DNA of 64,000 nt, taken from Nocardioides sp. zg-1230. GTDB taxonomy: Bacteria > Actinomycetota > Actinomycetes > Propionibacteriales > Nocardioidaceae. The translations under genes were made by a program, and so were the position numbers. Within the stretch, counting starts at the first letter, position 1. Each line of letters starts with the position of its first letter. The stretch lies in assembly GCF_013155335.1 (NCBI RefSeq), contig NZ_JABJQZ010000009.1, positions 62,001-126,000 on the forward strand, in the 5' to 3' direction. Positions 8,797 through 17,783 of this stretch are shown here, in pieces. The notes beneath the pieces are model-generated. The model searched no databases and was not told the origin of the DNA. It saw only the letters and a list, made by a program, of their open reading frames with translations.

Positions 8797-10284
8797 TCAG
8801 GAGAGCCAGCCGCTGATGGGCGTGTAGGCGAAGTAGACGACGAACAGGGCGGCCACGACCCACATGAGCGGGTGGACCTCGCGGGTCTTGCCCACGACGA
8901 CCTTGATGAAGACGTACGCCACGAAGCCGGCGCCGATGCCGACCGAGATCGAGTAGGTGAACGGCATGAGGACGACGGTGAGGAAGGCCGGGATGGCCAC
9001 CTCGAGGTCGCGCCAGTCGATCTCGGTGACCTGCTGCATCATCAGGAAGCCCACGAGCACCAGCGCCGGGACGGCAGCCTCCGAGGGGATCGCCGCGACG
9101 AGAGGCGTGAAGAAGGTGGCGAGCAGGAACAGCGCGCCGGTGACGACGGAGGCCAGGCCGGTGCGGGCACCCTCCCCGACGCCCGAGGCGCTCTCGATGT
9201 ACGACGTGTTGGACGAGACGCCGGCGGCGCCGCCCGCGATCGCGGCGACCGAGTCGACGACCAGGATGCGCTGGGCACCCGGCGGGGTGCCCTCCTCGTC
9301 GTTGAGGCCGGCCTCGGCGCCGATGGCCGTCATGGTGCCCATCGTGTCGAAGAAGTCGGCCAGCAGCAGGGAGAAGACGAGGAGCAGCGCGGCCAGCACA
9401 CCGGTGCCGGCGCTGCCGAAGGCACCGAAGAGGTCGACCTCGCCCAGCGTGTCGAAGGACGGCAGGCCGACGACGTCACCGCTGAGGGTCGGCACGCTGA
9501 GCGACCAGCCCTTGGGGTTGTCGGCCGAGGCCGCGCCGAGGTTGCCGACGGCCTCGACCACGACGGCGACCACGGTGGTCACGAGGATCGAGATGAGGAT
9601 CGCGCCCCGCACCTTGCGCACCCAGAGCGCGACCATGAGCGCCAGGCCGAGGCAGAACACCAGGACCGGCCACCCACCGAGGTGGCCGTCCGCGCCGAGC
9701 TGGACCGGCACCGTGGTCTGGAAGGCGTCCGGGATGCGGGTCACGACGCGGGCGTCGACGAAGCCGATGAGGGCGATGAACAGGCCGATGCCGACCGAGA
9801 TGGCGACCTTCAGCTGCTGGGGCACGGCGTGGAAGACAGCCTTGCGGAAGCCGGTGAGCACCAGCACCAGGATGACGATGCCCTCGAGGACGACGAGTCC
9901 CATCGCCGCGCCCCACGTGGACTGCCGGGCGATGGTGTTGGCGACGAACGCGTTGAGCCCCAGGCCGGTGGCCAGCGCGAGCGGGAAGTTGGCGAACCCG
10001 CCCATGGCGATCGTCAGCACGCCGGCGACCAGCGCCGTGCCTGCGGCGATGGCCGGGATGCCGCTGCCCGGCTCGGCGCCACCCCCGAGGAAGGCGCCCG
10101 TCGAGTCGGGCACGAAGCCGAGGATGAGCGGGTTGAGCACGATGATGTAGGCCATCGTCAAGAAGGTGACGACGCCGCCGCGGACCTCGCGGCCGACGGT
10201 CGAGCCGCGCTGGCTGATCCGGAAGTAGCCGTCGAGGCCGGAGCCCTGCGGTCGCTGTCGCTGTGTCTGCGTCTGGTCGCTCAC
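8797..10284 (-). CDS. NCS2-family purine permease (AzgA/guanine-hypoxanthine type)
   Basis: 495 residues from a GTG start at 10284. Proton-coupled uptake of purine bases is the family role. The N-terminal signature is GLDGYFRISQRGSTVGREVRGG, then TFLTMAYIIVLNP, typical of the AzgA branch. Later segments include ADFFDTMGTM and SSNTSYIESASGVGEGARTG, the substrate-binding TM8/TM10 motifs of this branch. About 12-14 membrane segments are visible. It is divergent from the DUF2530 gene, and the 69 bases between them must hold both promoters. No purine riboswitch fold was recognised there. Confidence 0.9.
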   Translation of the reverse strand: MSDQTQTQRQRPQGSGLDGYFRISQRGSTVGREVRGGVVTFLTMAYIIVLNPLILGFVPDSTGAFLGGGAEPGSGIPAIAAGTALVAGVLTIAMGGFANFPLALATGLGLNAFVANTIARQSTWGAAMGLVVLEGIVILVLVLTGFRKAVFHAVPQQLKVAISVGIGLFIALIGFVDARVVTRIPDAFQTTVPVQLGADGHLGGWPVLVFCLGLALMVALWVRKVRGAILISILVTTVVAVVVEAVGNLGAASADNPKGWSLSVPTLSGDVVGLPSFDTLGEVDLFGAFGSAGTGVLAALLLVFSLLLADFFDTMGTMTAIGAEAGLNDEEGTPPGAQRILVVDSVAAIAGGAAGVSSNTSYIESASGVGEGARTGLASVVTGALFLLATFFTPLVAAIPSEAAVPALVLVGFLMMQQVTEIDWRDLEVAIPAFLTVVLMPFTYSISVGIGAGFVAYVFIKVVVGKTREVHPLMWVVAALFVVYFAYTPISGWLS

Positions 10285-10341
10285 AGGACCGCAGTGTGGC
10301 ACGACTGCGTCACGCCCGTCTTTCGTGCGTTCGCCCGCGTG

Positions 10342-10353
10342 TAGCGTGAGCGC
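10342..10353 (+). promoter_or_regulatory. Candidate -10 hexamer of the DUF2530-methyltransferase pair
   Basis: TAGCGT at 10342-10347, six bases, then GTG at 10354; no Shine-Dalgarno sequence. This suggests a leaderless transcript. Confidence 0.35.
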
Positions 10354-10641
10354 GTGGACCTGGGTGACGAGCAGCCGACGAAGCACGAGATCGGGCGCCG
10401 CACCTACATCGTGGCGCAGGTCGAGCCGCTCGACGTCGACGGCGTACGCACCACCGAGGTCGGCACCGCGCTGTGGCTCCTGGGCTTCCTGGGCCTGCTG
10501 CCGTTCTGGGGCGCCCTCGAGGACAGCGGCCGCACGTGGTGGCTGTGGACCTGCCTCGCCGGCTTCGGCCTGGGCCTGTGCGGCCTGGAGTACTGCCGTC
10601 GCCGGCGCAAGGAGCGGGCCGCGCAGCAGGCCGTCCAGTGA
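10354..10641 (+). CDS. DUF2530 family small membrane protein
   Basis: 95 residues. A charged N-terminus with a conserved-looking strand (VAQVEPLDVDGVRTTEVGTA) is followed by two hydrophobic helices (about 37-53 and 63-80) and a basic tail (CRRRRKERAAQQ). This matches the actinobacterial DUF2530 family as I remember it, whose members often lie near MarR and permease genes. Function unknown. Its TGA overlaps the GTG of the next gene. Confidence 0.75.
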   Translation: MDLGDEQPTKHEIGRRTYIVAQVEPLDVDGVRTTEVGTALWLLGFLGLLPFWGALEDSGRTWWLWTCLAGFGLGLCGLEYCRRRRKERAAQQAVQ

Positions 10642-11237
10642 CCACCGCAAAGACGCGCTGGGAGCTCGCCGGCGAGGACAACCGCGGCTACGGCCTCCAC
10701 TTCGCGGACCTCGTCGAGCAGGGCGCGGACGTCGCCGGCGAGGCCCGGCTGGCCGACGCCCTGGTCCCCCGCGGTGCCCGGGTCGTCGACATCGGGTCGG
10801 GGATGGGCCGTATCGCTGCGGCGCTGGCGGAGCGGGGCCACGAGGTCGTCGCCACCGAGCCCGACCCGGCGCTACGGGCCCAGTCGCGAGCGACGTACGT
10901 CGACCTCGAGGTCCTCCCCCACGACGCGCTGGCCCTCGACCCCGCCGAGGTCGGCACGTTCGACCTCGCAGTGCTCGTCGGCAACGTGATGGTCTTCCTC
11001 GCCGAGGGCACCGAGCGGTCGGTGCTGGCGCGGGTGCGCGACCTGCTCGCTCCGAACGGGCGCGCACTGGTCGGCTTCCACCTGCAGGCGGTCAAGGCCG
11101 GCAGCCGCACCTACCCCGCCGGCGAGTTCGTCGCCGACGTGGAGTCGGCCGGGCTGCGGGTGGTCCACCGGTTCGGCAGCTACGAGCTGCACGAGCCGGT
11201 CGACGACTACGCCGTGTGGGTGCTGGCGAGGACCTAG
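10638..11237 (+). CDS. Class I SAM-dependent methyltransferase
   Basis: 199 residues. The start GTG at 10638 overlaps the previous stop (GTGA). The SAM-binding motif I, VVDIGSGMGRIAAAL, is at about 47-61, followed by the acidic ribose-binding end of strand 2 (EVVATEPD), motif II (FDLAVLVGNVMVF) and motif III (LLAPNGRALVGFHL). The substrate is not evident. The stop codon overlaps that of the convergent DUF3027 gene, so the two 3' ends share bases. Confidence 0.85.
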   Translation: MTTAKTRWELAGEDNRGYGLHFADLVEQGADVAGEARLADALVPRGARVVDIGSGMGRIAAALAERGHEVVATEPDPALRAQSRATYVDLEVLPHDALALDPAEVGTFDLAVLVGNVMVFLAEGTERSVLARVRDLLAPNGRALVGFHLQAVKAGSRTYPAGEFVADVESAGLRVVHRFGSYELHEPVDDYAVWVLART

Positions 11238-12028
11238 AAGGTCTCGAGCTCGTCCTCGACCAGGGTGTCGTGCACGTGGTCCGGGAGCGGGAGGGGCTGC
11301 TGCTTGCGCGCGAGCTTGACCTCGGAGTGCGCACCGCACCCGTGGTCGAAGGTGACGACGCGGCCGTCGTCGTTGGCGTTGCCGTTGGCGCAGACACCGA
11401 AGCGCTCGGACAGCGAGCCGTTGAGCCGCACCAGGAAGCCGCACGACCAGCAGGTGTCAGGAGCGCTCTTGGCCAGGGGCGAGTCGGGTCCGCCGGGGCC
11501 GGCGTACCAGCGCTCCGCGGCCATGTCGATGCCCTCGCGGCTCAGGGTCCGGACGCGGCCCAGGCCGAGGTCCTCGGCGACCCGGCGCACCTGGGCACGG
11601 GCGTCGGCGTCGAGGGGCGTGTCGAGCGGGTCGTCGCCGACGAGGTAGGTCGGGACCAGGCGCACGTCCTCGTCCTCGACGGGCAGCAGGTCGCCGGGCG
11701 AGAGGTCGCCGGGCTGGAGCCGCTCCTTGTAGGGCACCCAGTCGGGGGCCACGATCGCCTCGTCGCCGGGCAGCAGGACCACCTCGTTGACGGTGAGGTC
11801 CTTGCCGCGCTTGGCGCGGGTCATCGTGACCGACCAGTACCAGCCGGGGTAGCCCGGGCGGGTGCAGGCGAAGTGGTGGGTGACGACCCGCTCCCCCTCG
11901 GCACGCGCGCCGAGGTGGTCGCCGAGGTCGGTCGGCTCCGCGACCTCGAGGACGACGCTGCGCGCCAGCTCGACGGCCTTGGCGAGGACCGAGTCGGGCT
12001 TGCCGGCACGCGTGGGGAGAGCGATCAC
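11234..12028 (-). CDS. DUF3027 domain protein
   Basis: 264 residues from GTG at 12028. It matches the conserved actinobacterial DUF3027 family (Rv0883c-like, from memory). It contains DHLGARAEGERVVTHHFAC, a W-rich strand (YPGWYWSVTMTRA), DWVPYKERLQPGDLSPGD, and a C-terminal zinc-ribbon-like CWSCGFLVRL...GVCANGNANDDGRVV...HGCGAHSE. Function is unknown; the Cys-x2-Cys and Cys-x-x-His pairs suggest metal binding. It converges on the methyltransferase gene with overlapping stops and is divergent from the MFS gene. Confidence 0.88.
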   Translation of the reverse strand: MIALPTRAGKPDSVLAKAVELARSVVLEVAEPTDLGDHLGARAEGERVVTHHFACTRPGYPGWYWSVTMTRAKRGKDLTVNEVVLLPGDEAIVAPDWVPYKERLQPGDLSPGDLLPVEDEDVRLVPTYLVGDDPLDTPLDADARAQVRRVAEDLGLGRVRTLSREGIDMAAERWYAGPGGPDSPLAKSAPDTCWSCGFLVRLNGSLSERFGVCANGNANDDGRVVTFDHGCGAHSEVKLARKQQPLPLPDHVHDTLVEDELETF

Positions 12029-12137
12029 CAGCGCATCATGGCAAACAGCCGGTGGTCCTGTCCCGTCGGGGGACCCGGGCGGACCCGACCTGCGGGTGTC
12101 GGGCGCCGGCGTCGGGGCGGTAGGCCAAGATGGTCCC

Positions 12138-13574
12138 GTGACCTCCGACCGTCCCGATCCCGCCGCGGGGCCGCAGTCGGGGCGGTCCGAGACGGCCACC
12201 GACGCACCCCGCGCGAGTGCCCCCACGCCTCCCTCGGGCGCCGTACGACGCTCGCTCGCCGGGGCGGCGCGGGGAGCCCGGGCCGCCGGTCGTGGCGCAG
12301 GGACCGCCGGGCAGTTCGCGGTCACCCAGGCGCGGCGGGCCACCCGCGCGGAGGGAGCAGGCGACTCCGGGCTCTCCCGCCTGATCGAGCTGCACGCCTT
12401 CAACGCCGCCGGCGACGCCGCGGTCGCGATCTCGCTCGCCGGCACCTTGTTCTTCCAGGTCCCGACCGGCGAGGCACGCGGCCAGGTCGCCCTGTTCCTG
12501 GGCCTGACGATGCTGCCGTTCGCGATCGTGGCGCCGCTCATCGGGCCGTTCCTCGACCGCTTCAGCCACGGCCGGCGGTGGGCGGTCGGCGCGACGATGG
12601 CGATCCGCTGCTTCCTCTGCTGGGTGCTGGCGACGGCTGTGGTCACCGAGTCCGACTGGCTGTTCCCCGCCGCGCTCGGGTGCCTCGTCGCGTCGAAGGC
12701 GTACGGCGTCGCACGCGCCGCCGCGGTGCCGCGGCTGCTGCCGCCCGACCTGACGCTGGTCAAGGCCAACGCCCGCGTCTCCCTCGCGGGCATCGTGGGC
12801 GCCGGGCTGTCCGCCCCGCTGGCGATCCTCGCCTCCACCTTCGGTCCGGAGTGGTCGCTGCGCTACGGCTTCCTCGTCTTCGTGCTCGCCACCATCTGGG
12901 CCATCCGGCTGCCGGAGAAGGTCGACGCCAGCCAGGGCGAGGGCGAGCTGGTGCTGACGGGTCCGACCGAGGCGGGGCGCACCGGTCGTCGCCCGCGCAC
13001 CCGCATCCCCGCGGCCGTGGCGTTCGCGCTGCGCGCCAACTGCGGACCGCGGTGGTTCTCCGGCTTCCTGACGATGTTCATGGCGTTCCTGCTGCGCGAC
13101 AACCCGATCGGCGAATGGCGGCCCGAGGTGCTGCTCGGGCTCGTGATCGGCGCGGCCGGCCTCGGCAACACCCTCGGCATCACCATCGGGTCGCTGATGA
13201 GACGCCTCAACCCGGCCGTGACGGTGGTGCTCGCCCTGCTGGCCGACGTCGTCGTCGCGACCCTGGCGGCGGTGTTCTACGGGCTGGTCACGCTCGTGCT
13301 GCTCGGCCTGACGGCGGGTCTCGCGCAGGCGCTCGCCAAGCTGTCGCTCGACTCGACGATCCAGCGCGACATCCCCAGCCGCATCCAGGCCAGCGCGTTC
13401 GCCCGCTCCGACACGACCCTGCAGCTGGCGTGGGTCATCGGCGGCTTCGTGGGCATCGCGATGCCGCTGATGCCGCAGCTCGGCCTCGGGATCGCGGCCG
13501 GGGTCCTGGGGCTGTGGGCGTCCTTCGTGCTGCTCAGCCGCTCGGGCCGGGTGTCGCGACCGGCCCGCACCTGA
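12138..13574 (+). CDS. MFS-type membrane protein beside the cold-shock gene
   Basis: 478 residues from GTG at 12138. A 75-residue Ala/Pro/Arg-rich cytoplasmic head precedes about 11-12 membrane segments. MFS features include LIGPFLDRFSHGRRWAVG (loop 2-3) and SRIQASAFARSDTTLQLAWV. The order cold-shock gene, MFS, DUF3027 is conserved in other actinobacteria (compare the Rv0871-Rv0883c region of M. tuberculosis, from memory). The substrate is unknown. It converges with the cold-shock gene. Confidence 0.82.
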   Translation: MTSDRPDPAAGPQSGRSETATDAPRASAPTPPSGAVRRSLAGAARGARAAGRGAGTAGQFAVTQARRATRAEGAGDSGLSRLIELHAFNAAGDAAVAISLAGTLFFQVPTGEARGQVALFLGLTMLPFAIVAPLIGPFLDRFSHGRRWAVGATMAIRCFLCWVLATAVVTESDWLFPAALGCLVASKAYGVARAAAVPRLLPPDLTLVKANARVSLAGIVGAGLSAPLAILASTFGPEWSLRYGFLVFVLATIWAIRLPEKVDASQGEGELVLTGPTEAGRTGRRPRTRIPAAVAFALRANCGPRWFSGFLTMFMAFLLRDNPIGEWRPEVLLGLVIGAAGLGNTLGITIGSLMRRLNPAVTVVLALLADVVVATLAAVFYGLVTLVLLGLTAGLAQALAKLSLDSTIQRDIPSRIQASAFARSDTTLQLAWVIGGFVGIAMPLMPQLGLGIAAGVLGLWASFVLLSRSGRVSRPART

Positions 13575-13593
13575 CGACGTACGACGTGTCGCC

Positions 13594-13989
13594 TCAGGCG
13601 TCGAGCTCGTCGGCGAGGGCGCGGAGCACCTTCGCCGTGCCGCGCGCGGCCGCGCGCTCGGGGTGCCGGCCCCGGCGGTAGGTCTCCTCGACGCCCTCGA
13701 GCATCTTGATGAGGTCCTCGACGATCGTCACCATCGCCTCGGGCTGCTTGCGCTGGGCGTTGCGCTGGTTGCGTGCGACGGAGGCCGGAGCGTCGACGAT
13801 GCGCACCTGCAGCGCCTGGTCGCCGCGGCGGCCCTGGGCGATGCCGAACTCGACCTTGGTGCCGGCCTTGAGCGTGGTCGTGCCCTCGGGCAGCGCGTCG
13901 GCGTGCACGTAGACGTCCGGACCGTCCTCCTGCGACAGGAAGCCGAAACCCTTCTCCGCGTCGTACCACTTCACCTTGCCACTCGGCAC
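13594..13989 (-). CDS. Cold-shock domain protein with C-terminal extension (CspB-like)
   Basis: 131 residues from GTG at 13989, preceded by GAGGGG at good spacing. Residues 1-66 are a cold-shock domain: PSGKVKWYDAEKGFGFLSQ contains RNP1 (KGFGF) and DVYVHADAL stands in for RNP2. A 65-residue helical tail (MVTIVEDLIKMLEGVEETY onward) follows; it is characteristic of the longer actinobacterial CspB proteins and absent from the 67-residue CspA type. It should bind single-stranded RNA or DNA. A TATCCT hexamer at 14043-14048 on the same strand could be its -10. Confidence 0.9.
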   Translation of the reverse strand: MPSGKVKWYDAEKGFGFLSQEDGPDVYVHADALPEGTTTLKAGTKVEFGIAQGRRGDQALQVRIVDAPASVARNQRNAQRKQPEAMVTIVEDLIKMLEGVEETYRRGRHPERAAARGTAKVLRALADELDA

Positions 13990-14188
13990 GGTCCACCCCT
14001 CAGCTCTGCGCTCGGCGCCGCGTGGAACCACGCGGCGGGCACAGGATAGGGGGCCGCCGCAGGGACGGACCAACGGGTTGTCACCCGGGGGGCTTTGATT
14101 TGGTGACGCCCCTGCTGGGACCATGGGAGGCTCGGGGGTCCCACCGCGGGGGCGGAGGGCGACACGGACGACGAGGCGGGAGACACGC

Positions 14189-16309
14189 GTGCGCACACGA
14201 CGGACGAGACGGTTCCTCGGCCACTGCGCGCTCGCGCTCGCCCTGGGACTGTCCGTGACTGCCGTGGCGCCCGGCACCGCGACCGCCGACGACGTCCCTG
14301 CGCCTGCACCGGGCGAGCTCGTCCTCGTGACCCTCACCGGCGCCGGTACGTCCGCCGGGCGCGCCGAGGCGCCCGAGCTGCTGGCGGAGCAGGACGCCGT
14401 GCTGACCGCCATCGGTGCGGGCGAGCCCGTCTACCGCTGGACCACCGCGCTCAACGGCTTCGCCACCCGGCTGACCGAGGAGCAGCTGACCGCCCTCGAC
14501 GACCAGGCCGACGTCGCCTCGGTCGAGGCCGACACGATCCGTCCGCTGGCCGGTCGCACCTCGCTCGCAGCCGTCCGCGGTGCCTCTGCCAGCCCCCGCC
14601 TGCGGGGCGGGGCCGGAGTCGTGGTCGGCGTCGTCGACTCGGGCATCGCGCCGGAGTCGCCCGCCTTCGCCGAGGTCCCCGGCCTCGGCGCCGATCCGGA
14701 GGCCTTCGCCGGTGCGTGCGTGGAGGGCGACGGCTGGACCGCCGACGACTGCACCCGCAAGATCGTCGGCGCCCGCTGGTACGTCGACGGCTTCGGCGCC
14801 GAGCGGGTGCGGTCGTCGGAGTCGTTGTCGCCCCGCGACGCCCTCGGCCACGGCACGCAGGTCTCCTCGGTCGCGGCCGGCAACGCCGGGGTCAGCGTGC
14901 GGGTCGACGACCGCGACGCCGGCTTCTTCGGCGGTGTGGCCCCGCAGGCCCGGATCGCCGCCTACAAGGCCTGCTGGGGGGCTCCCGACCCCGCGGACGA
15001 CGGCTGCTCGACCGCTGACGTCGTCTCGGCGGTCGACGCCGCGGTCGCCGACGGCGTCGACGTCCTGAGCCTCGCGCTCTCGGGTGGAGAGCGCATCGAC
15101 ACCCTCCAGATGGCGCTCCTCGGCGCGGCCGAGGCCGACGTGGTCGTCATCGGCGCCTCCGGCAACGCAGGCAGGTCGGCCTACGCCGCCCACGCCGGGC
15201 CGTGGGTCGCGACCGTCGGCGCTGCCGTGGGCCGCATGTCACGAGCACGCCTCACCCTTCCCGGAGGCCGGTCGTGGGCCGGCGGCGGGCGCCCGTCGGA
15301 GGTGAGGGGCCGCACCGTGCTGGCGCAGGACGCAGCGGCGCCGGGTGCGTCGCGGCGGGCCGCCGCGCAGTGCCGGCTCGGGGCCCTCGACTCGCGCCTG
15401 GTCGCGGACCGGGTGGTGGTCTGCCAGCGCGGGGCGATCGGGCGCATCGACAAGTCCGAGGCCGTCGCGCAGGCGGGCGGTCGAGCCATGGTCCTGGTCA
15501 ACCGTCGTCCCGGCTCCGTCACCGCGGACCTCCACTCCGTGCCCACCGTCCACCTGTCGGCGTCCGCCGGGCGGTCGTTCAGCCGCTGGGTGTCGCGTCA
15601 CCCCGACACCCGGGTCACGGTGTCGCGGGTCGCCGGCGACCCCGGCACCCGTCGTACGGCCCGGTGGAGCGCCGCGGGCGACCCGCGCGGGATCACGGTC
15701 AAGCCCGACGCGGTGGCCGACGGGGACGCCGTGCTGGGTGCCCTGCCGGACTCCACCGGCCGCTCGTGGGGCGTCTTCAGCGGCAGCTCGGCAGCCACCG
15801 CCCATGCCAGCGGGCTGGCAGCGCTGACCCTCGGCCAGCACCCCGAGTGGTCGGCCTCGGTGGTCCGGTCGCTCCTGGTGACGTCGGCGCGACCCGTCGT
15901 CGGTTCGTCGGTCCTGGAGCAGGGGGCCGGCGCACTCCCCAACCAGGCCCCGACCGCCCACCTGGCCCTCGACGTGGCCCCCGAGCAGTGGCGCCGTGCC
16001 GTACGCCGCCACCGTCTCGCGCGCCTCAACACGAGCTCGCTCCTGATGCCGGCGCAGCAGCGCCGCGCGGTGCGCACGGTGACCAACGTCGGCACCCGCC
16101 CCGAGTACTTCTCCGTCACCGCTCGCGGCTTCACCTCCCACCGCGTGCGCGTGCAGCCGCTGGCCGTACGCCTCGCGCCCGGCGAGTCGGCCGACTTCAC
16201 CGTCACGGTGTCCGGCCCCGCTGCTCCTGGCCGGCTCGACGACGGCATGCTCGTGTGGCTGGGCGCTCGCGGAGGCGTCACCCGCGTGCCGGTCGCGCTG
16301 ACCCGCTGA
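14189..16309 (+). CDS. Secreted S8-family serine protease (subtilase) with PA-like insert
   Basis: 706 residues from GTG at 14189, with GGGAG upstream. A signal peptide covers about residues 1-33 (RRTRRFL, hydrophobic LALALGLSVTAVA, cleavage near ATADD). An I9-like propeptide lies at about 40-120. The catalytic triad reads Asp150 (VVGVVDSGIAP), His221 (ALGHGTQVS) and Ser534 (FSGSSAATAHASG), with oxyanion Asn326 (GASGN). The serine motif deviates from GTSMAAP: Thr and Pro are replaced. A PA-like insert lies near 371-455 and an Fn3-like C-terminal domain near 610-706. It stands alone between the cold-shock gene and the MHS operon. Confidence 0.9.
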   Translation: MRTRRTRRFLGHCALALALGLSVTAVAPGTATADDVPAPAPGELVLVTLTGAGTSAGRAEAPELLAEQDAVLTAIGAGEPVYRWTTALNGFATRLTEEQLTALDDQADVASVEADTIRPLAGRTSLAAVRGASASPRLRGGAGVVVGVVDSGIAPESPAFAEVPGLGADPEAFAGACVEGDGWTADDCTRKIVGARWYVDGFGAERVRSSESLSPRDALGHGTQVSSVAAGNAGVSVRVDDRDAGFFGGVAPQARIAAYKACWGAPDPADDGCSTADVVSAVDAAVADGVDVLSLALSGGERIDTLQMALLGAAEADVVVIGASGNAGRSAYAAHAGPWVATVGAAVGRMSRARLTLPGGRSWAGGGRPSEVRGRTVLAQDAAAPGASRRAAAQCRLGALDSRLVADRVVVCQRGAIGRIDKSEAVAQAGGRAMVLVNRRPGSVTADLHSVPTVHLSASAGRSFSRWVSRHPDTRVTVSRVAGDPGTRRTARWSAAGDPRGITVKPDAVADGDAVLGALPDSTGRSWGVFSGSSAATAHASGLAALTLGQHPEWSASVVRSLLVTSARPVVGSSVLEQGAGALPNQAPTAHLALDVAPEQWRRAVRRHRLARLNTSSLLMPAQQRRAVRTVTNVGTRPEYFSVTARGFTSHRVRVQPLAVRLAPGESADFTVTVSGPAAPGRLDDGMLVWLGARGGVTRVPVALTR

Positions 16310-16314
16310 TGACG

Positions 16315-16347
16315 ACGGGCCGCCGCCCCCGGAGGGACGACGGCCCG
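16315..16347. terminator. Hairpin between convergent subtilase and MHS genes
   Basis: ACGGGCCGCCG and CGACGGCCCGT pair over 11 bp with one G-T pair, around a short loop. It lies 5 bases past the subtilase stop and 18 bases past the MHS transporter stop, so it can serve both transcripts. Confidence 0.6.
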
Positions 16348-16365
16348 TGCCGGACGTGACGGGGC

Positions 16366-17736
16366 TCAGTCCTGCAGTACCCGGTCGTGGCGCAGCGAGC
16401 TGGCCTTGGTCTCCTGCGCGACCAGCACGGCGATGATCGTGATGGCCGACGCGATGGTCATGTAGATGGCCACCTTCGGGACGTTGCTGACCCCGGCGCT
16501 GGCGTCGCCGAGCAGCTCGATGGCGATGATCGGGGCGAGGGCGCCGGCGAAGATCGAGGCGAGCTGGTAGCCGACCGAGGCGCCGGTGTAGCGGACCGAG
16601 GTGCCGAACAGCTCGGAGAAGAACGCCGCCTGCGGCGCGTACATCAGTGCGTGCAGGACCAGGCCGACGACGATCGCGAGGATGATCTTGCCCTCGGACC
16701 GGGACGCGATCAGGTCGAAGAAGACCCATGACCACGCAGCGACACCGACGGCGCCGACGAGGTAGAGCGGGCGACGTCCGACGCGGTCGCTGAGCGCACC
16801 GACCAGCGGGATGGTCACGAAGTGCACCACGGAGCCGATGAGCAGCGCCTTGAGGATGAGCGACTTGTCGTCGGCGGTGCCGGCGTAGATGGTGAGGAAC
16901 GAGATCGAGATGATCGTGAACAGGTAGTAGGAGATGTTCTCGGCCATGCGCATGCCCATGGCGACGAGGACCTCCTTGGGGTACTTGCGGAACACCTCGA
17001 CCAGCGGCAGGTGCGGGGTCTCCTTGGTCGCGAGCTCGGCCTTGGCCTCGGCGAAGACCGGCGACTCCTCGATCGACAGGCGCACCCACAGACCGACGCC
17101 GACCAGCACGGCGCTCAGCAGGAACGGCACGCGCCAGCCCCAGGACTCGAAGGCCGCGTCGGACTGCACGGCCGCGAGCACCCACAGGACGCCGGTGGCG
17201 AACAGGTTGCCGAGCGCCACGCCGGCCTGCGGCCAGGAGGACCAGAAGCCGCGCTGGGAGTCGTCACCGTGCTCGGCGGCCATGAGGACCGCCCCGCCCC
17301 ACTCGCCACCGACCGCGAAGCCCTGGAGCAGGCGGCACGTCAGGAGCAGCAGCGGCGCGGCGACGCCGATGGAGGCGTACGTCGGCAGCAGGCCGATGGC
17401 GAAGGTCGCGATGCCCATCAGGAAGAGCGAGGCGACCAGCATCTTCTTGCGGCCGACCTTGTCGCCGAAGTGCCCGAAGACGATGCCGCCGAGCGGCCGC
17501 GCGACGAAGCCCAGGGCGTAGGTGCCGAAGGCGAGCAGCGTCGCGGTGGCCGGCTCGCTCTCGGGGAAGAACAGGGTGCCGAAGACCAGGGCAGCGGCGG
17601 AGCCGTAGAGGAAGAAGTCGTACCACTCGACGGCGGTCCCGATCAGCGAGGCGAAGACGACCTTCACGATGCTGGTGCGCTCCGGCTCGGTGCCGGGCGC
17701 GCCGCGCCCGGCGGCGCTGGTGGTTTCGGTGCTCAT
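16366..17736 (-). CDS. MHS-family MFS metabolite:proton symporter
   Basis: 456 residues with 12 membrane segments. MHS (shikimate/proline/alpha-ketoglutarate permease-like) features include IGTAVEWYDFFLYGSAAALV, RPLGGIVFGHFGDKVGRKKM and LLQGFAVGGEWGGAVLMAAEH. The ATG at 17736 is preferred to the GTG one codon earlier because AAAGG then lies six bases upstream. It follows the 3-hydroxybutyrate dehydrogenase gene by 47 bases on the same strand, so its cargo is plausibly 3-hydroxybutyrate or another short hydroxy acid; that is inference. Confidence 0.9.
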   Translation of the reverse strand: MSTETTSAAGRGAPGTEPERTSIVKVVFASLIGTAVEWYDFFLYGSAAALVFGTLFFPESEPATATLLAFGTYALGFVARPLGGIVFGHFGDKVGRKKMLVASLFLMGIATFAIGLLPTYASIGVAAPLLLLTCRLLQGFAVGGEWGGAVLMAAEHGDDSQRGFWSSWPQAGVALGNLFATGVLWVLAAVQSDAAFESWGWRVPFLLSAVLVGVGLWVRLSIEESPVFAEAKAELATKETPHLPLVEVFRKYPKEVLVAMGMRMAENISYYLFTIISISFLTIYAGTADDKSLILKALLIGSVVHFVTIPLVGALSDRVGRRPLYLVGAVGVAAWSWVFFDLIASRSEGKIILAIVVGLVLHALMYAPQAAFFSELFGTSVRYTGASVGYQLASIFAGALAPIIAIELLGDASAGVSNVPKVAIYMTIASAITIIAVLVAQETKASSLRHDRVLQD

Positions 17737-17783
17737 CACGTGCCTTTCATGGGGGACTCAGGGATGCGGAGACGGGCGGGAGC

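Noticed and set aside
10285..10353. Purine riboswitch before the NCS2 permease
   Set aside because: The gap is 69 bases shared by two divergent genes, and I could not find the three-way-junction aptamer pattern.
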